From Blastocystis sp. Blastoise (taxonomy: Eukaryota; Sar; Bigyra; Opalinata; Blastocystidae): DNA of 64,000 nt. The position numbers were made by a program, and so were the translations under genes. Positions 14,809 through 26,702 of this stretch are shown one piece after another (the first letter of the stretch is position 1; the number at the start of each line of letters is the position of its first letter). The DNA lies in contig JBBPEB010000009.1 in assembly GCA_039096225.1 (NCBI GenBank), forward strand, positions 186,001 through 250,000. Direction: 5' to 3'. A model generated the notes under the pieces. It was not told the origin of the DNA. It worked only from the letters and a program-made list of their open reading frames with translations, and did no database searches.

Positions 14809-15599
14809 ATATAGTAACGTATGTCTATATTAGAATAAAATATATAATAATATTCGTAGAATACGTGAAATAAAATGTTATGATTTTCTTATAATTCTAT
14901 ATATATATATATTTGTTTTATATCTAATTTTATTTGTTTCTATATATATATATATATATATATATCGTTCTTCTTCATTTTTTCTTGGGGATTCCTTATT
15001 CTTTTCACTTTTTCAATTATTGTTTCTTCTCTTTTTCGTTTTTCGATTTTTTATGTACTATTAGTTGCATTTATACTTTTGTATATGCATATATTTGCAT
15101 TTTATCCTTTGGTTTTGCTTTATTTATTGAGTCATAACTATTTCCTGAAAAACAGAAAGAAATTAATAAATATATGTGTGTAAACAGAGAGTTTATATAA
15201 TAGAAGAGTAGTATATAGTTAAATGCAAGTCATTATAATTTATTTTTGACCTTTTAAAAAAATTAACTATTTTCATATTTCAATCTTATTGATTGATCAA
15301 AAAATCAAATATATTATCATGTTATCTTGTTTGTATCCATAAATACATTTCAAATAATTATTAAAAGCAAATAAAAAGTTATTCAAAAGTATTTAAATAT
15401 ATAAAAGAGTCTTTTCATTTAACAATACCATAAAATTAATATATGTGAAATGAATAATAAGTTTAATAAAAAAAATAGATAATATATAGAAATTATAATA
15501 ATATTTGCTATGAACAAAAAGAATACAGAATTCACTTAATATTTGTATTAATATAATTTACATAGAAATAGGTAGATTCATCAAATATGTTATTCTTCT
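14809..15599. other. Convergent spacer
   Basis: 791 bp between the 3' ends of the MYST gene (+) and tetraspanin 1 (-). AT- and T-rich with (TA)n tracts near 14900 and 14942-14965. Short open frames are hydrophobic low-complexity and not credible. No gene seen. Confidence 0.5.
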
Positions 15600-15906
15600 T
15601 TAAATTATTGATTGATAAAAATGAGCTTCTAGTTTTTTATCTTCTTTCTTACATCCATACATACAGGCCATGATAGAATATATTAACTATATAAATATAT
15701 AGATAAAAAAAAGTTAATAATATAGATAAAAAGACTATGAATAACAGTATCGTATTATATATATGTGTGTATATGAAAGAAAATAGATATATACAAAGAC
15801 GATAGAGCCAATGATTCCATATATAACCCAAAGACTAAGTAGAGAACAAACTTTGTATACATGTAAAGGAGAATATAAAATATTGTTATTCAATAATTAT
15901 AAGTTA

Positions 15907-15980
<74 letters not shown>

Positions 15981-16902
15981 GGATATATAAGAAAAAGGAA
16001 TGACACAAGGAGTAGTAGAAGCAGAAGCATTATCACAAGCAGAAGAAGCATAGATACTTCCTACTCCATAAGTATCATTATAAGCAGCTATACCACAACA
16101 ATTATTCTGAATCTATATATATATAATAAATAAAGAATATAAAACAAATGTATGTAATAAATAGATAGTATACAATTATATCATAATATATTAAATGTAT
16201 ACAGTGAACTGTTTATAGTAATCTAAAAACCCTTCTTTTCCCTTATAATCTTCAAGCATTCCTTTCGCAACTTCTATATTATATTGCATTGTGTCACTCG
16301 TTAAATCCTATATTAAAATATATTATATTATTAAACAAATATACTCAATAAAATGTAACATTAATTTAATATAAATACATTTAAAAAATGAAAATAAAAT
16401 ACTTACATCTGTAGGGAACCAAAAATATACTTGCATCGTACAAATGAAAGTGATAACCATACAACCTAATACTCCACAAACACAATAAAAAATAGTAAAG
16501 CCATTACAACAATTACATCCATTTTTTACTATAGAAGAACAGATAAAAACACCAAGTGAACCAACAAAAAGAATCACAAGAAAACTAAAAAAAAACAGAA
16601 AATATATGTTTTTTTTAAATAATCTAAAATGATAATAAAAATGAATACACAGAGCTATAGGCCATAGGAAAGGATATCTCAATAATTATGTCATTCTAAA
16701 CATTTTAGTCACGACATATGAATATTTATATGTAAATATACAAAGACGCCAATAAAATAACAAATAATTGCGCCTATCAATGTTATTAATGTTGCAATTC
16801 CAGAAACAGCTAGCATTACCTTCATAAGACTGCTCTCTATAATATAGAGTGTAGTTAATATGTATATAGTATCATATTTCACATACTAGTAGTTTTGTCC
16901 AT
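15600..16902 (-). CDS. Tetraspanin, copy 1 of a tandem pair
   Basis: ATG at 16902 (MDKTT), TAA at 15600-15602. The first exon is only 16 nt and ends in phase 1; the second starts KSSLMKVMLAVSGIAT and carries TM1. A later exon carries TM2 (FLVILFVGSLGVFI), the linker KNGCNCCNGF, and TM3 (YCVCGVLGCMVITFI). The large extracellular loop exons contain the tetraspanin hallmark CCG (IQNNCCGIAAYNDTYG) plus SACDNAS and TPCVIP cysteines. TM4 is LLSLWVIYGIIGSIVF and the cytoplasmic tail MACMYGCKKEDKK has membrane-proximal cysteines suited to palmitoylation. Tetraspanins organise membrane microdomains. Exon layout is the same as in the next gene. Confidence 0.82.
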
Positions 16903-17633
16903 TTTCCTTTAAATAATAAAGATAAAATAAAATATGAACAATTGATGATTCTACAAATGAAAAAAATCTTTTGAGACAACCGTGGAATGTACAGAAAAAG
17001 TGAAGGATGTACAGAAAAATACAGGAAAAAAAAAGATATGACTATAATTTCTCTTTTATTCAAGATTGTTTTTGAATACTCTGGAAAAGGAATTTACTTT
17101 TGGAAAAAGAAATCCACGATGAATAATCTTTGGCCTTTATAGAAATGTTAGAAGAATTGAGCTATGTACAACATGTATTGAGTCATTTTTGATGTTTTAA
17201 TAAAAGTGATTAAGTTTGAAATATAAACGGGCAATTATATATATATTATACGATTATCAGTACCTAATAGTAAATACTTTTAAATATTATTTGTGATGAA
17301 TAAAAACGTTTTTGCATTTAAAAAATTGTTTCTTCATAATAAACAAAAAATAGCATTAAAACAAGAATATCTGACTCTATATCATTAAGAAGAATAGTCA
17401 TAAAGGTACTTATTATGATGTAAATAAAACAAAACAAATAGTAATCGAAATGTAAAAAATGTGTATGTATATAAGAGAGAATTTTATCAATTAATATGCG
17501 AATACAGAAAGAGTCATAAAATATGATGACTATCGTTTCTTTATAATAGTTATAAAAAGATTAGAAAAAATAAATAGATATAATAAAATAGTTTATAATC
17601 AAAAAATAAGAGTATCTAGTTTCTTTGAATGAT
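16903..17633. other. Spacer between tandem tetraspanins
   Basis: 731 bp holding the presumed promoter of tetraspanin 1 and the 3' UTR of tetraspanin 2. AT-rich. An open frame at 16872-17063 (-) overlaps the start of copy 1 and is not supported. Confidence 0.5.
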
Positions 17634-19213
17634 TTAAGCATTCATGCCATTAGGATAGCCACCAAATTTTTTGTCTTCTTTCTTACAACAATACATACAA
17701 GCCATAACAGTATATAATATCTATATATACATAGAGAGATATATACAGTAAAATATAGAAATGAATAAGAGAGATAAAAGAGAAAAGAAGAATAAAAACA
17801 TAATCAATATTAATATAAATATACATAGATAATACAGGCAACTATAGCGAGAATAGCACATGTAGTGTAAAAACCAGCTGTTCTGTATATATATTAAGGA
17901 AAATATTTATATATTATAATGATTATATCATTCAAACAGGTATATTTTATATATAATAAATAGGTTTATTTGATAATAATAGAATAATAAAAAAAATATT
18001 TTGATATTAGAATAATAAAAAAAAAACATTTGATATTAGAATAATAAAAAAAAATATTTTGATAATAATAGAATAATAAAAAAAGAAACATTATTGTTTG
18101 ATAAAAATAGAATAATAAATATTATTCTATATAATAATATATAGCAATATTATAATAAACATAATATAAATAGGAGAGGATATCTTTGCAATAGGAATGA
18201 TACAAGGAGTAGTAGAAGCAGAAGCATTATCACAAGCAGAAGAAGCAAACATAGTATTCTTACCATAAGCATCATCATAAGAAGCTATACCACAACAATT
18301 ATTATCAATCTATATATATATAATTATAAATATATTCTTTTGAAAAATGTTTATTTGAAAAAAAATAAATAATAAAGCACTAAAAAATGATATATTCTAG
18401 ATATACAGAGAATTTCTTATAGACTTCTAAATAAGCTTCATTCATTTCAGAATAAGCATAAAGTTTGTCTTTAATATCTATGATATAATCTACCATAAAA
18501 TCATTTGTTAAATCCTATATAAAAAAAGTATATCACGTACAATAAATAGATTCTAATTTAAAATATATGAATATAAAGTAAAGAATAAAAAGTAAACTAT
18601 GTACACTAGAAGCAGCAGTATAAGCAAAACTATTAGCAATAAAGACGACAACGAAAATGATAGATCCTAGTATACCACAAATAGTGAAGAAGATAGTCTA
18701 TATAATTAAAGATTAATGAAGAATGAAAACTATGAGTATCATTATATATCTTATAACTATATACAAAACCGTTACAACAGTTGCATCCACATTTTACAAT
18801 TGCAGAACAGATCAAAACTCCAAGAGATGCAGAAAAAAGAACCCAGAATAAGCTAAAAATAATTTCTTTTAGTAAATACTGTTTTAGTACTTTGTTTAGT
18901 ATAGATATATTTATTTTTTAAATATTTAAAAAGCAAGATGATAATTAGTATAAATACTAGGAAACAGCTGACCAAATCATGAGGGTCTCCTGGTTGTAAG
19001 GATTCTAAATAATTATAATGTGATACGTAAGACATATATATATACGCTTGCACCAACAACAGCAGCGACGATAGCAATGACTAGGAATACGCCTGTAGCA
19101 ATTCCAGAGATAATAAGCATCTTCTTCAAAAAGTTATCCTCTAAGGAAATAAACAATAAAGTATGTAATTATTATGTTTTATCATGTAACTATATACTAG
19201 TAGCCGCGGCCAT
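17634..19213 (-). CDS. Tetraspanin, copy 2 of a tandem pair
   Basis: ATG at 19213 (MAAAT), TAA at 17634-17636. The tiny first exon again ends in phase 1 and joins KDNFLKKMLIISGIAT, which begins TM1. TM2 is FWVLFSASLGVLIC, followed by AIVKCGCNCCNGF, an intron, and TM3 (TIFFTICGILGSIIFVVVFI). The extracellular loop has LTNDFMVDYIIDIKDKLY, then IDNNCCGIASYDDAYGKN with the CCG motif, SACDNAS and TPCIIP. The tail is MACMYCCKKEDKKFGGYPNG. It is clearly a paralogue of copy 1, sharing loop sequence, intron positions and tail, and arose by tandem duplication. One intron holds a minisatellite (17968-18117). Confidence 0.82.
17968..18117. repeat. Intronic minisatellite, about 30-nt unit
   Basis: Four to five imperfect copies of a unit like TTTGATATTAGAATAATAAA followed by an A tract, inside an intron of tetraspanin 2. 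Unit length varies through the A run and an ATA insertion. Confidence 0.7.
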
Positions 19214-20136
19214 TTTATAACGAATACAACAAATAAATAAAATATGTATGAAAATGTAAATGAAAAATTTTTAATGGGTATCTTTTTGAACTAATCGTGG
19301 ATTCGACTAAAAAGCTTGAAAGTTAAGGGGGGCTGGGGAAACTATGGAAATAGACATAAGCCATCATGACAGATCTATGTTTTATTCGTGACTTTTTTAA
19401 AGAATTCCCTTGAAATATAGATTTTTCAACATTTCTTCAAATCCACGATGAAAAGAGTCGGTTTTTTTGTTTAATGAAAAACAAGACTGATTTCTTTTTT
19501 GGTGACTTGATATTATATCGTGTAGACGCGTCAAATAGTTTAACGCATTTGATTGAATATCTCCTCTTTTTATCCAATATATACAGTAAAGATGTCAGTA
19601 TATTTAATAGTGAAATAAATGTAAAGCTGCAATTCAAAAAGAGTCAAAGGATATGCATTAAAAGAGAATAGTGGTTTGTCTTCAAGATATACGACAATAA
19701 CAAACAATACATTAAGAATGAACTAGAAATGAATAACGAAGAAGAAGGCAAAGGCAACTAACAAGAAATGAGAAGTAGAATAATTTGAAAGATAACAAGC
19801 TACGAATAGTGTATTGACAATAAATAAAGAAGAAATACAAAAAAAAAAAAGTGGAAAAAGAGAATAAAAAAATGAAAAACAAAAGAATCTCTACAACACA
19901 AATAAAAGAAATGATGATATATATTATTATTAATAAAATAAACGAGAATTCAAGTGATTTTCAATAACCAAGAAACTATTAATTAGACTATATTTATAAA
20001 AAAAAAATAGAAAACGGTAATGAAGAGTATTATATACATATATAGAGTTCAAAGAACTTTATAAAATAATAATAATAAGTTAAAAAATAAATTTAAAAAA
20101 AAATGTATTCTAAATAAAAAGTTAAAATAATCAATA
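19214..20136. other. Intergenic, no gene seen
   Basis: 923 bp upstream of tetraspanin 2 and downstream of the VPS9 gene (both -). Composition is less AT-skewed around 19300-19650, where a 65-codon open frame on + overlaps a 66-codon one on -. Neither shows domain features or clear splice partners. Confidence 0.45.
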
Positions 20137-21064
20137 TTAACGATTCCATTTTTGTGCTGTAAAGGATCCATTCGATGTCGCTAAAGACGCAACAAAACGA
20201 CCAAAACCCATCTCAGCATTCAATCTATAGATTATATATATGAAATAATAATTAGATAAATATGTTAAATAAAGATTTATATTTATATACATAATAATAG
20301 ATAAAAGAAAAGAATAATTACAATAGATAAATATATTAGAATAATATATAAAAAGTATAATAATAAACAATAAATATAAATATATACTCTTCAACGGGTG
20401 ATGTTTGAGAAAGAAAGCTATTATCGTCATTATGTTCTATCTTATTAATCATACGAGCGATTTCTTCCGAATCTTCATCATGAAGAATACTGCTCTTCGT
20501 TCGACTTTCACTATGTGTTCCATTCTGTGTCACTGTACGTATATGAGAATTAACAGGAAGAGAAGAACTAATATTCTTTCTCATATAACTTCTATTTGTT
20601 ACTGTATTTGCTATAGATATAGGAGCAGTTCTTGGAGACCGAATAGATAAAGAAGGAGATGGAAGTTGAACACGTTTTTGATTTAAAGAAGTTGATTTTG
20701 AATGTGAATATGATTGACTATTCATTGTAGCAGCAGTTAAAGCACTAAATGAAGGAATTGATTTATTTGTATTTGTATATGTATGCTCATCAAAAGTAAA
20801 GGCAGAAGGAGGCAATGAACATCGTGAATTACTTATTAATGGACGAATAGGAGCTGATATAGGAGAAAAAGATTCTGGATTGATATGATTAGATGAACGA
20901 GTTTGAATGGGTGCACTACTAGAATAAGAATCAATAATAATTAAAATAAATAGAGAAAGGTAATAATAAAATGATGAATATATATAAAAAAAAACGAATA
21001 ATAATAAAATTAATAAATAAAAAATTATATATATGCATAATTATGAAATATCAACTATAAAATT

Positions 21065-21138
<74 letters not shown>

Positions 21139-23718
21139 TACTTGATTTTTAGTTCACGCGAGTTTGGAGAAAGAGTTGTTAATGAAGTATCAAAAAAAGA
21201 GGACGTACTGTCATTATGTGCCAAAGGTGATGGTGTTTCAATGATAAGTGAGGTATTAAGAGGAATAGTAATAGAAGGAGATGGAGACATAGAGAGAGGA
21301 GTCAACGTAGTCGAAGATGTGATTGAAGAGGGAGTATATTGATAAGCTATAGAGTATTATATTTATTATTATATGTTTATTATTATATTTATTATATATT
21401 TATTATTATGTTTATTATTATGTTTATTATATATTTATTATATTTTTTATATTTATTATATTTATTATGTTGATTATTAATATATACATATGGGTGGAGG
21501 TGTGAGTTGACTTAAATATTTAGTATTAACAGCATCTTTATATGATTGAGATAATCGCTCTATATCTGCGATTCCCGTGGTAAATACGGAAAAACAATAT
21601 CTATAATAAAAATAGTATATTAAGAACATAATATATAATAATAAAAATATTATAATAATAAATATATTAATAAAATAAATATATAATAATAAAAAGTATA
21701 ATAATAAAAATACTCAGCATTTTGTGTATTAATATGAAAGAAATCATATGTATTTATAAATAGTATATTTGCATAAACAGAAGAAGGAGCAGCAAGTAAG
21801 ATAGTTAAAGAATATAATGGGAAGATTTCATCAGCTGTTAAAATAGACTGTTTCCTTTCTATATAAGTATATATATATATATATAAATATATATAAATAG
21901 ACAAATATATATATATATAAATATATATATACCTTCAATAGGTTGATCTTTATTGACATGTATATCTACTGCTTTAATAATTCGATTCATACAATCTTCA
22001 ATAACCTATATAGATTTAATATTATATATATATATAATGATAATTATGCATATATATATACAGATAATTTAGCTTTAACTGTTTTATAGATATTAATTTC
22101 TTGTAATCGAATAATAGCATCCCCCAATTCATCGGGACAATAATACTTTTGAGGGATCTCAAAGAGGGACGGAGAAATACAATTGTGACTCTATAAAATA
22201 ATATAATATATTTTAAAGTTATTAATAGAAAAATAATAAAAATAATAAATAGAATAAATAGAATATATATAAAAATAATAAAAACAAATATAATAAATAT
22301 AAATATAATAAATTTAAACAGAATAAATAGAATAAATAATAAATAAAATAAATAGAATATCTATATATACTCCTAAATAACTAAGAAGTGTTTGAAATAT
22401 TTTCTCTTGTGTTCGACAAATTTCTTTTAAATTAGCAAATATCTAAAATAATATATATACATATAAAGAATTTATTTTAGAAATAAAATATATACTTTTT
22501 TATATATATCTTGCATAATATAGCTTTCAATACATTGTTTCAGCAGTAATTGTTTCTTTTCGGATTTCAATGCTTTCTGCCATTTTCTATTATTTCTCTT
22601 AATAATAGTATATGTTTCTTCAATACATTTCTTGATTCTTAAGGCACTATCTTTAACACATACTTCAGAAGGAGGGAAATAATATGGATTATTAAACTGG
22701 TATACATGTTAAAAATACTACTTATATTATTATATGTAGAATAATATATAAAATAATATATAAAATAATATATAAAATAATATATAAAATAATATATAAA
22801 ATAATATATAAAATAATATATATAATAATATATATAATAATAGTATAAAATAATATATAAAATAATATATATAATAATATATAGAATAATACTTTAAATA
22901 ATAATATCTATCGTTATATAATAATAAATATAAATAGAATAATAAAAGATATCCAAATAAAGTCATCCATATATTCCAACGCTTTCTTATTATCTACATC
23001 TACTTCCAAAAAACTCTTCATATCTATAATTATATTCAAATTATATTATATATACTATAAATCATGATATATATACTGTAAATTGTATCATTTAAAATAT
23101 ATAAAATAAAATGATTCAATAAAAAAACACAAATAATATTCACAACTATTTACCTTCTGGACTTCGTTCTATATTGAAATAACTAAATCCATCATCAGCT
23201 TCAATCTGAAATTTTCCTTCTAACGGATATTCTAAGCATAATACTTTGAAAAATTGACATTTTGTATTCACAAATTGTTCATCAAATAATATATTTATAT
23301 TACGTTCCTCTGAAAAAGAAGAGCCATGATAATTATCTTTCTAAAATATACATTCATAATTGATTATAATTTATTTAAAAAAAAAACAAAATTTATCTAA
23401 AAATATATACATATGTGTGTATAGATCCATTTTTCAATTCAAGACTTTTGTGAGAAAGTGTAACATATTGATCTCGATATAAACAGCTCTTATAAATGAT
23501 ATGAGACATGATGAGACTTTTATTAATGTAATCTGTTCTCAACGTTTTACGACAAGGAATACAGACAATCCATTCTTTTTCTGGAGCATCATCATAAATA
23601 TTCTATAAAACAATAATTAAATGTGTTTTAGTATATATCATACTGGATAGTATTCTTTCAATGCAATAAAGAATGGATTTGTTAGGAGATTTTCATTATA
23701 AGTAACATTGTCATGCAT
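20137..23718 (-). CDS. VARP/ANKRD27-like VPS9-domain protein
   Basis: ATG at 23718, TAA at 20137-20139, about thirteen exons. The N-terminus (NENLLTNPFFIALKEYYP, then WIVCIPCRKTLR and KVLCLEYPLEGKFQI) follows the N-terminal pattern I recall for ANKRD27/VARP (NPF..AL, 'VPC...L', 'HPLE'). A helical middle (KQLLLKQCIESYIMQDIYKK) leads into the VPS9 domain: KLSVIEDCMNRIIKAVDIH, TADEIFPLYSLTILLAAPSS, YANILFINTYDF and NTQNAEYFYCF. VPS9 domains activate Rab5/Rab21-type GTPases on endosomes. After it comes a long Ser/Thr/Pro-rich tail (SPSPSITIPL, SPSLSIRSPRTAPISI) ending in FGRFVASLATSNGSF. No ankyrin repeats are visible, unlike animal VARP. Introns hold a (TA)n tract and a 12-nt array. Confidence 0.75.
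21067..21136. repeat. (TA)n tract
   Basis: About 70 bp of uninterrupted TA repeat in an intron of the VPS9-domain gene, next to the intron donor. Confidence 0.85.
22738..22885. repeat. 12-nt tandem array in an intron
   Basis: Roughly eight near-identical copies of the unit TAATATATAAAA, then degenerate copies with TATATAATAATA. Located in an intron of the VPS9-domain gene. Confidence 0.8.
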
Positions 23719-24532
23719 CTTTGAATTTGAATAATAAAAACAAGAGATGAAAGGAGAGATGTCACTCAATAAAACCTTTGATTCAACGAATACCTTGTGA
23801 TCAAGAGGAAAACCTTCTTATAAATGCTTTGAAATTAGGGATTGTATTGACTTTTTTTTGTTCTACGAAAACAAACTGGAATACCCACGGGAATATAAAA
23901 ATCGTAAGGACACAAATTGATGACGACATTATGTGTCTTTAAGAATAATCATTTTTATGGAATGAACGATTTCTAGAATCAACCGACACTTCAAAAAAAT
24001 ATTTCCTTAGTTTTCATTGGGTTTCACATATTCGTTAGAATCTTCATCTTCGTTATTCTTAGATGAGAACAATTATTTTGCTAAAATGCACTAGAAACAT
24101 GACATATATTGATTCGTAGATATCATTAATATGAGTTATATTATTGTATGTTAATCACACATTGTTTTTGTCTGTATATTATGAAATGAAATATTTTGTT
24201 GTTGCATTCTATAGTGTACAACGTTATAACAAAGTTGTATATGTTTTTCATGATTCTGTCAAAAAGAGTTTAATTAATAATTGCATATTTTTTTAATGAT
24301 TTCTTGAAAAAAGTCAATGTTTTGTATGTTTATATATGAATTGAAGAGTGATTGAGTGAAGTCAATTTTTTATGCAAGAAAGAAGAAAATGATAATAATA
24401 ACTTTTCATACAAAATATTTTATTTCTCAAATTGTTATGATCTCTTTGACCACTACTTATCTTTTTCATTCAAACAAAACACTATCAATAGCTAAATAAT
24501 TTTAAAAAACAAAAACGATTATGTTTACATAC
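23719..24532. other. Intergenic, no gene seen
   Basis: 814 bp between the start of the VPS9 gene and the 3' end of the U11/U12-35K gene, both on -. One copy of the GC-rich word (ACCCACGGGAA at about 23883) lies here, 165 bp upstream of the VPS9 ATG. No coding signal. Confidence 0.5.
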
Positions 24533-25219
24533 TTAAGAATGTCTACTATGATGATGATGATGATAAGAAGAAGAAGAAGAATTTCTATGATGGTTTTTAT
24601 CTCTACTTATATCATATCGATCTTTTTCTCTATCTATACTTTGTTCTTTATATTTGTTTCTATATATATCTTGATCTTTATGTATATCTGAATAATGTTT
24701 ATCATTTGATTGATATTCATTCTCATGATGTTGTGACGAATATGAATCTCTATTTTTATCGAATTCTTTCCTTCTTTCTCGACTTCGATCTGTTGAGTAT
24801 CTATCTGTTCTATTCGAATTCTTCTCTTCATAGATATTTCTATAATAATCCTTAGAATTATCTCTTCGATTAGAATTTCTTTCTCTTTCATTTTTATCTT
24901 CTTTATAATTTATGCTTCTTTCTCTATTATTATTTGGACTCTGATTTTTTTCTCTATAATAATTATCATTTCTTTCTCTATTATTATTTGGACTCTGATT
25001 TTTTTCTCTATAATAATTATCATTTCTTTCTCTATTATTATTTGGACTCTTATTTCTTTCATTTCTATCCTTATTACTTCTACTTCTACTTCTAGTAGTA
25101 TGATTTGTAGATATACTCGAAGTAGATTCTATAGAAGGAATAGAATAATAAGATATATTATCTAGAATAGAAAAGTTATACATTATATATAGTACATACT
25201 ATTATTATTATTATTAATA

Positions 25220-25256
<37 letters not shown>

Positions 25257-26275
25257 AATTTCGTGATGACCTATACAATTATATCAAAAACAGATATAAA
25301 ATTATATTAATAACATAAATATACAATTATATTAATAACATAAATATACAATTATATTGATAACATAAATATTTAAAAAAAAATGTCTAACAAAACAATA
25401 TATATATAACATTAACAAACAATACAAAAACAATATATATAACATAAATAAACAATAACAAAAACAATATATATAAAATAAATAAACAATAACAAAAACA
25501 ATATATATATATATACCGATCTCTATTAAACAATTGAGGATCAAAAGGAGATCGAAAAGGTCGTTGACGACCGCCAAATCGTAATTGACCACTTTCTTTT
25601 TTCCCGCCTAAACCTCCACCAAAGCGTCTTGGCTTCCATCCTAAACATTAAAATAATACATCTAAATATATTTGAAAAACATACCTTCCATAATTCTTTC
25701 TCTTTCATAATCAATGAATATCTGAGAACCATTCAAATAAGTATTGTGAATAGCATAGAATGCATCTTCCATATCTTTTTCATGTTCAAATGTAATAAAT
25801 GCATACTGTTTTGAAATTCCAGTCACTAAATTAATAGATTCAAACTATTCTATAATATACCTATATCACGAATCACTTTACATTGCGAAATTCGTCCATA
25901 TTTTTTAAATAACGGTAATAAATTATCTTCTGTAGTTTCAGGACTATATATTAAACAATCAATTTCTATTTCAATATAAAGGATACCTTAGTCCAAATAC
26001 AAAAAGAGTCAGTTCAGGTCGGACTGATTCACTTTCATTGAAAACACAAGAATCTACTTTAATTATAAACTATATAAACCATATTTACATGTTGTTTTTA
26101 ATGCTCTATTTAATCCCTTATCATGAGCAATGACATCTGTTCCATCGATACTTCCATTTCTTATTGGATCATATTCTGGAAGATACCTATGTAAATAAAT
26201 AAATTGAGTACCAACAAAATCAGATAGTTTAATATACCAATAACCCATATTTCTCTTTCCATAAGAATAGGACAT
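24533..26275 (-). CDS. SNRNP35: U11/U12 snRNP 35 kDa protein (minor spliceosome)
   Basis: ATG at 26275, TAA at 24533-24535, about seven exons. The protein corresponds to SNRNP35, the U1-70K-like protein of the U11/U12 di-snRNP that recognises U12-type introns. Family hallmarks seen: [14 protein letters not shown] and [10 protein letters not shown] at the N-terminus, RRM RNP2 (LTLFVFGL), RNP1 (KQYAFITF), then [18 protein letters not shown] and [18 protein letters not shown], which is the 35K signature and differs from U1-70K. The C-terminus is poly-Asn, then Arg/Ser/Asp/Tyr-rich with an 18-residue repeat (24914-25060), then poly-Ser/His. The intron after KTT is only 32 nt (its removal avoids an in-frame stop). 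The RRM is split by a 43-nt intron with a U12-like donor. Confidence 0.9.
24914..25060 (-). repeat. 54-bp coding tandem repeat
   Basis: About two and a half copies of a 54-bp unit encoding [18 protein letters not shown] in the C-terminal tail of the 35K protein. Copies are nearly identical at DNA level, so the expansion is recent. Confidence 0.85.
25944..25986 (-). other. Candidate U12-type intron (43 nt)
   Basis: Minus-strand donor GTATCCTTTA matches the U12 5' splice-site consensus (R)TATCCTTT exactly, whereas other introns here start GTATATAT or GTAAGT. It ends TTTAATATATAG; TGTTTAAT near the acceptor partly resembles the U12 branch motif TCCTTAAC. It interrupts the RRM between FGLR and [12 protein letters not shown]. 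Confidence 0.6.
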
Positions 26276-26702
26276 GATTTTATTTTTGTTAAAAATAACA
26301 TGTTTTATATATTTTTTATTGACCTATATTTTTTAGAAATATAACTATTGTTGACAAATGCTCCTTTAGCTTAAATATAGTTATGATTTTATGTAGACGA
26401 AGAACATAAATGATAATTAGACTGGAAATTTTCTCTTAAAAATATAAAAAAACAACAATAAATCAATCTAGAAATAGTTTAATAATAAAATGTATATTAA
26501 TTTATAATTATCACTATGAGTTTTATTAAAAATGTAAAAAAAAATAATACCAGTAATCACTCAATATACATATATACATGTAAAAAAATTGAAATGAAAA
26601 GAATAAAATGTATGAAGAATATAAATAATAAGAAAAGAAAAAAAAAGACACCGAAAATAGCAAAAGACTTGAAGAGTATACATAAAGACAGAATAAGTTG
26701 AT
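26276..26702. other. Intergenic, no gene seen
   Basis: 427 bp of AT-rich sequence upstream of the 35K gene and downstream of the next minus-strand gene. A Lys-rich open frame at 26516-26701 (+) lies antisense to the 3' end and lacks support. Confidence 0.5.

Noticed and set aside
14934-15137. Hydrophobic open frame on + strand
   Set aside because: Phe/Leu/Ile/Tyr composition follows from T-rich sequence in a convergent spacer.
16660-16690. Second U12-like donor (ATATCCTTTC) in tetraspanin 1
   Set aside because: In the spliced reading it lies within coding sequence (EISFPM) of the first loop, so it is not a donor in the model I prefer.
19437-19671. Overlapping 65-66 codon open frames on both strands
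   Set aside because: No start context, splice partners or domain pattern; overlapping antisense frames of equal length suggest chance.
26055-26090. A 19-nt intron in the 35K gene ending TTTATATAG
   Set aside because: That join puts a stop in frame; the next AG (TTAAAG) gives a 32-nt intron with a correct frame leading into [10 protein letters not shown].
24533-26275. U1-70K
   Set aside because: The RRM is similar but the EYDP...GSIDGTD start and the [15 protein letters not shown] block are features of U11/U12-35K.
26516-26701. Lys-rich open frame on + strand
   Set aside because: Starts in spacer and is antisense to the gene end; composition follows A-rich DNA.
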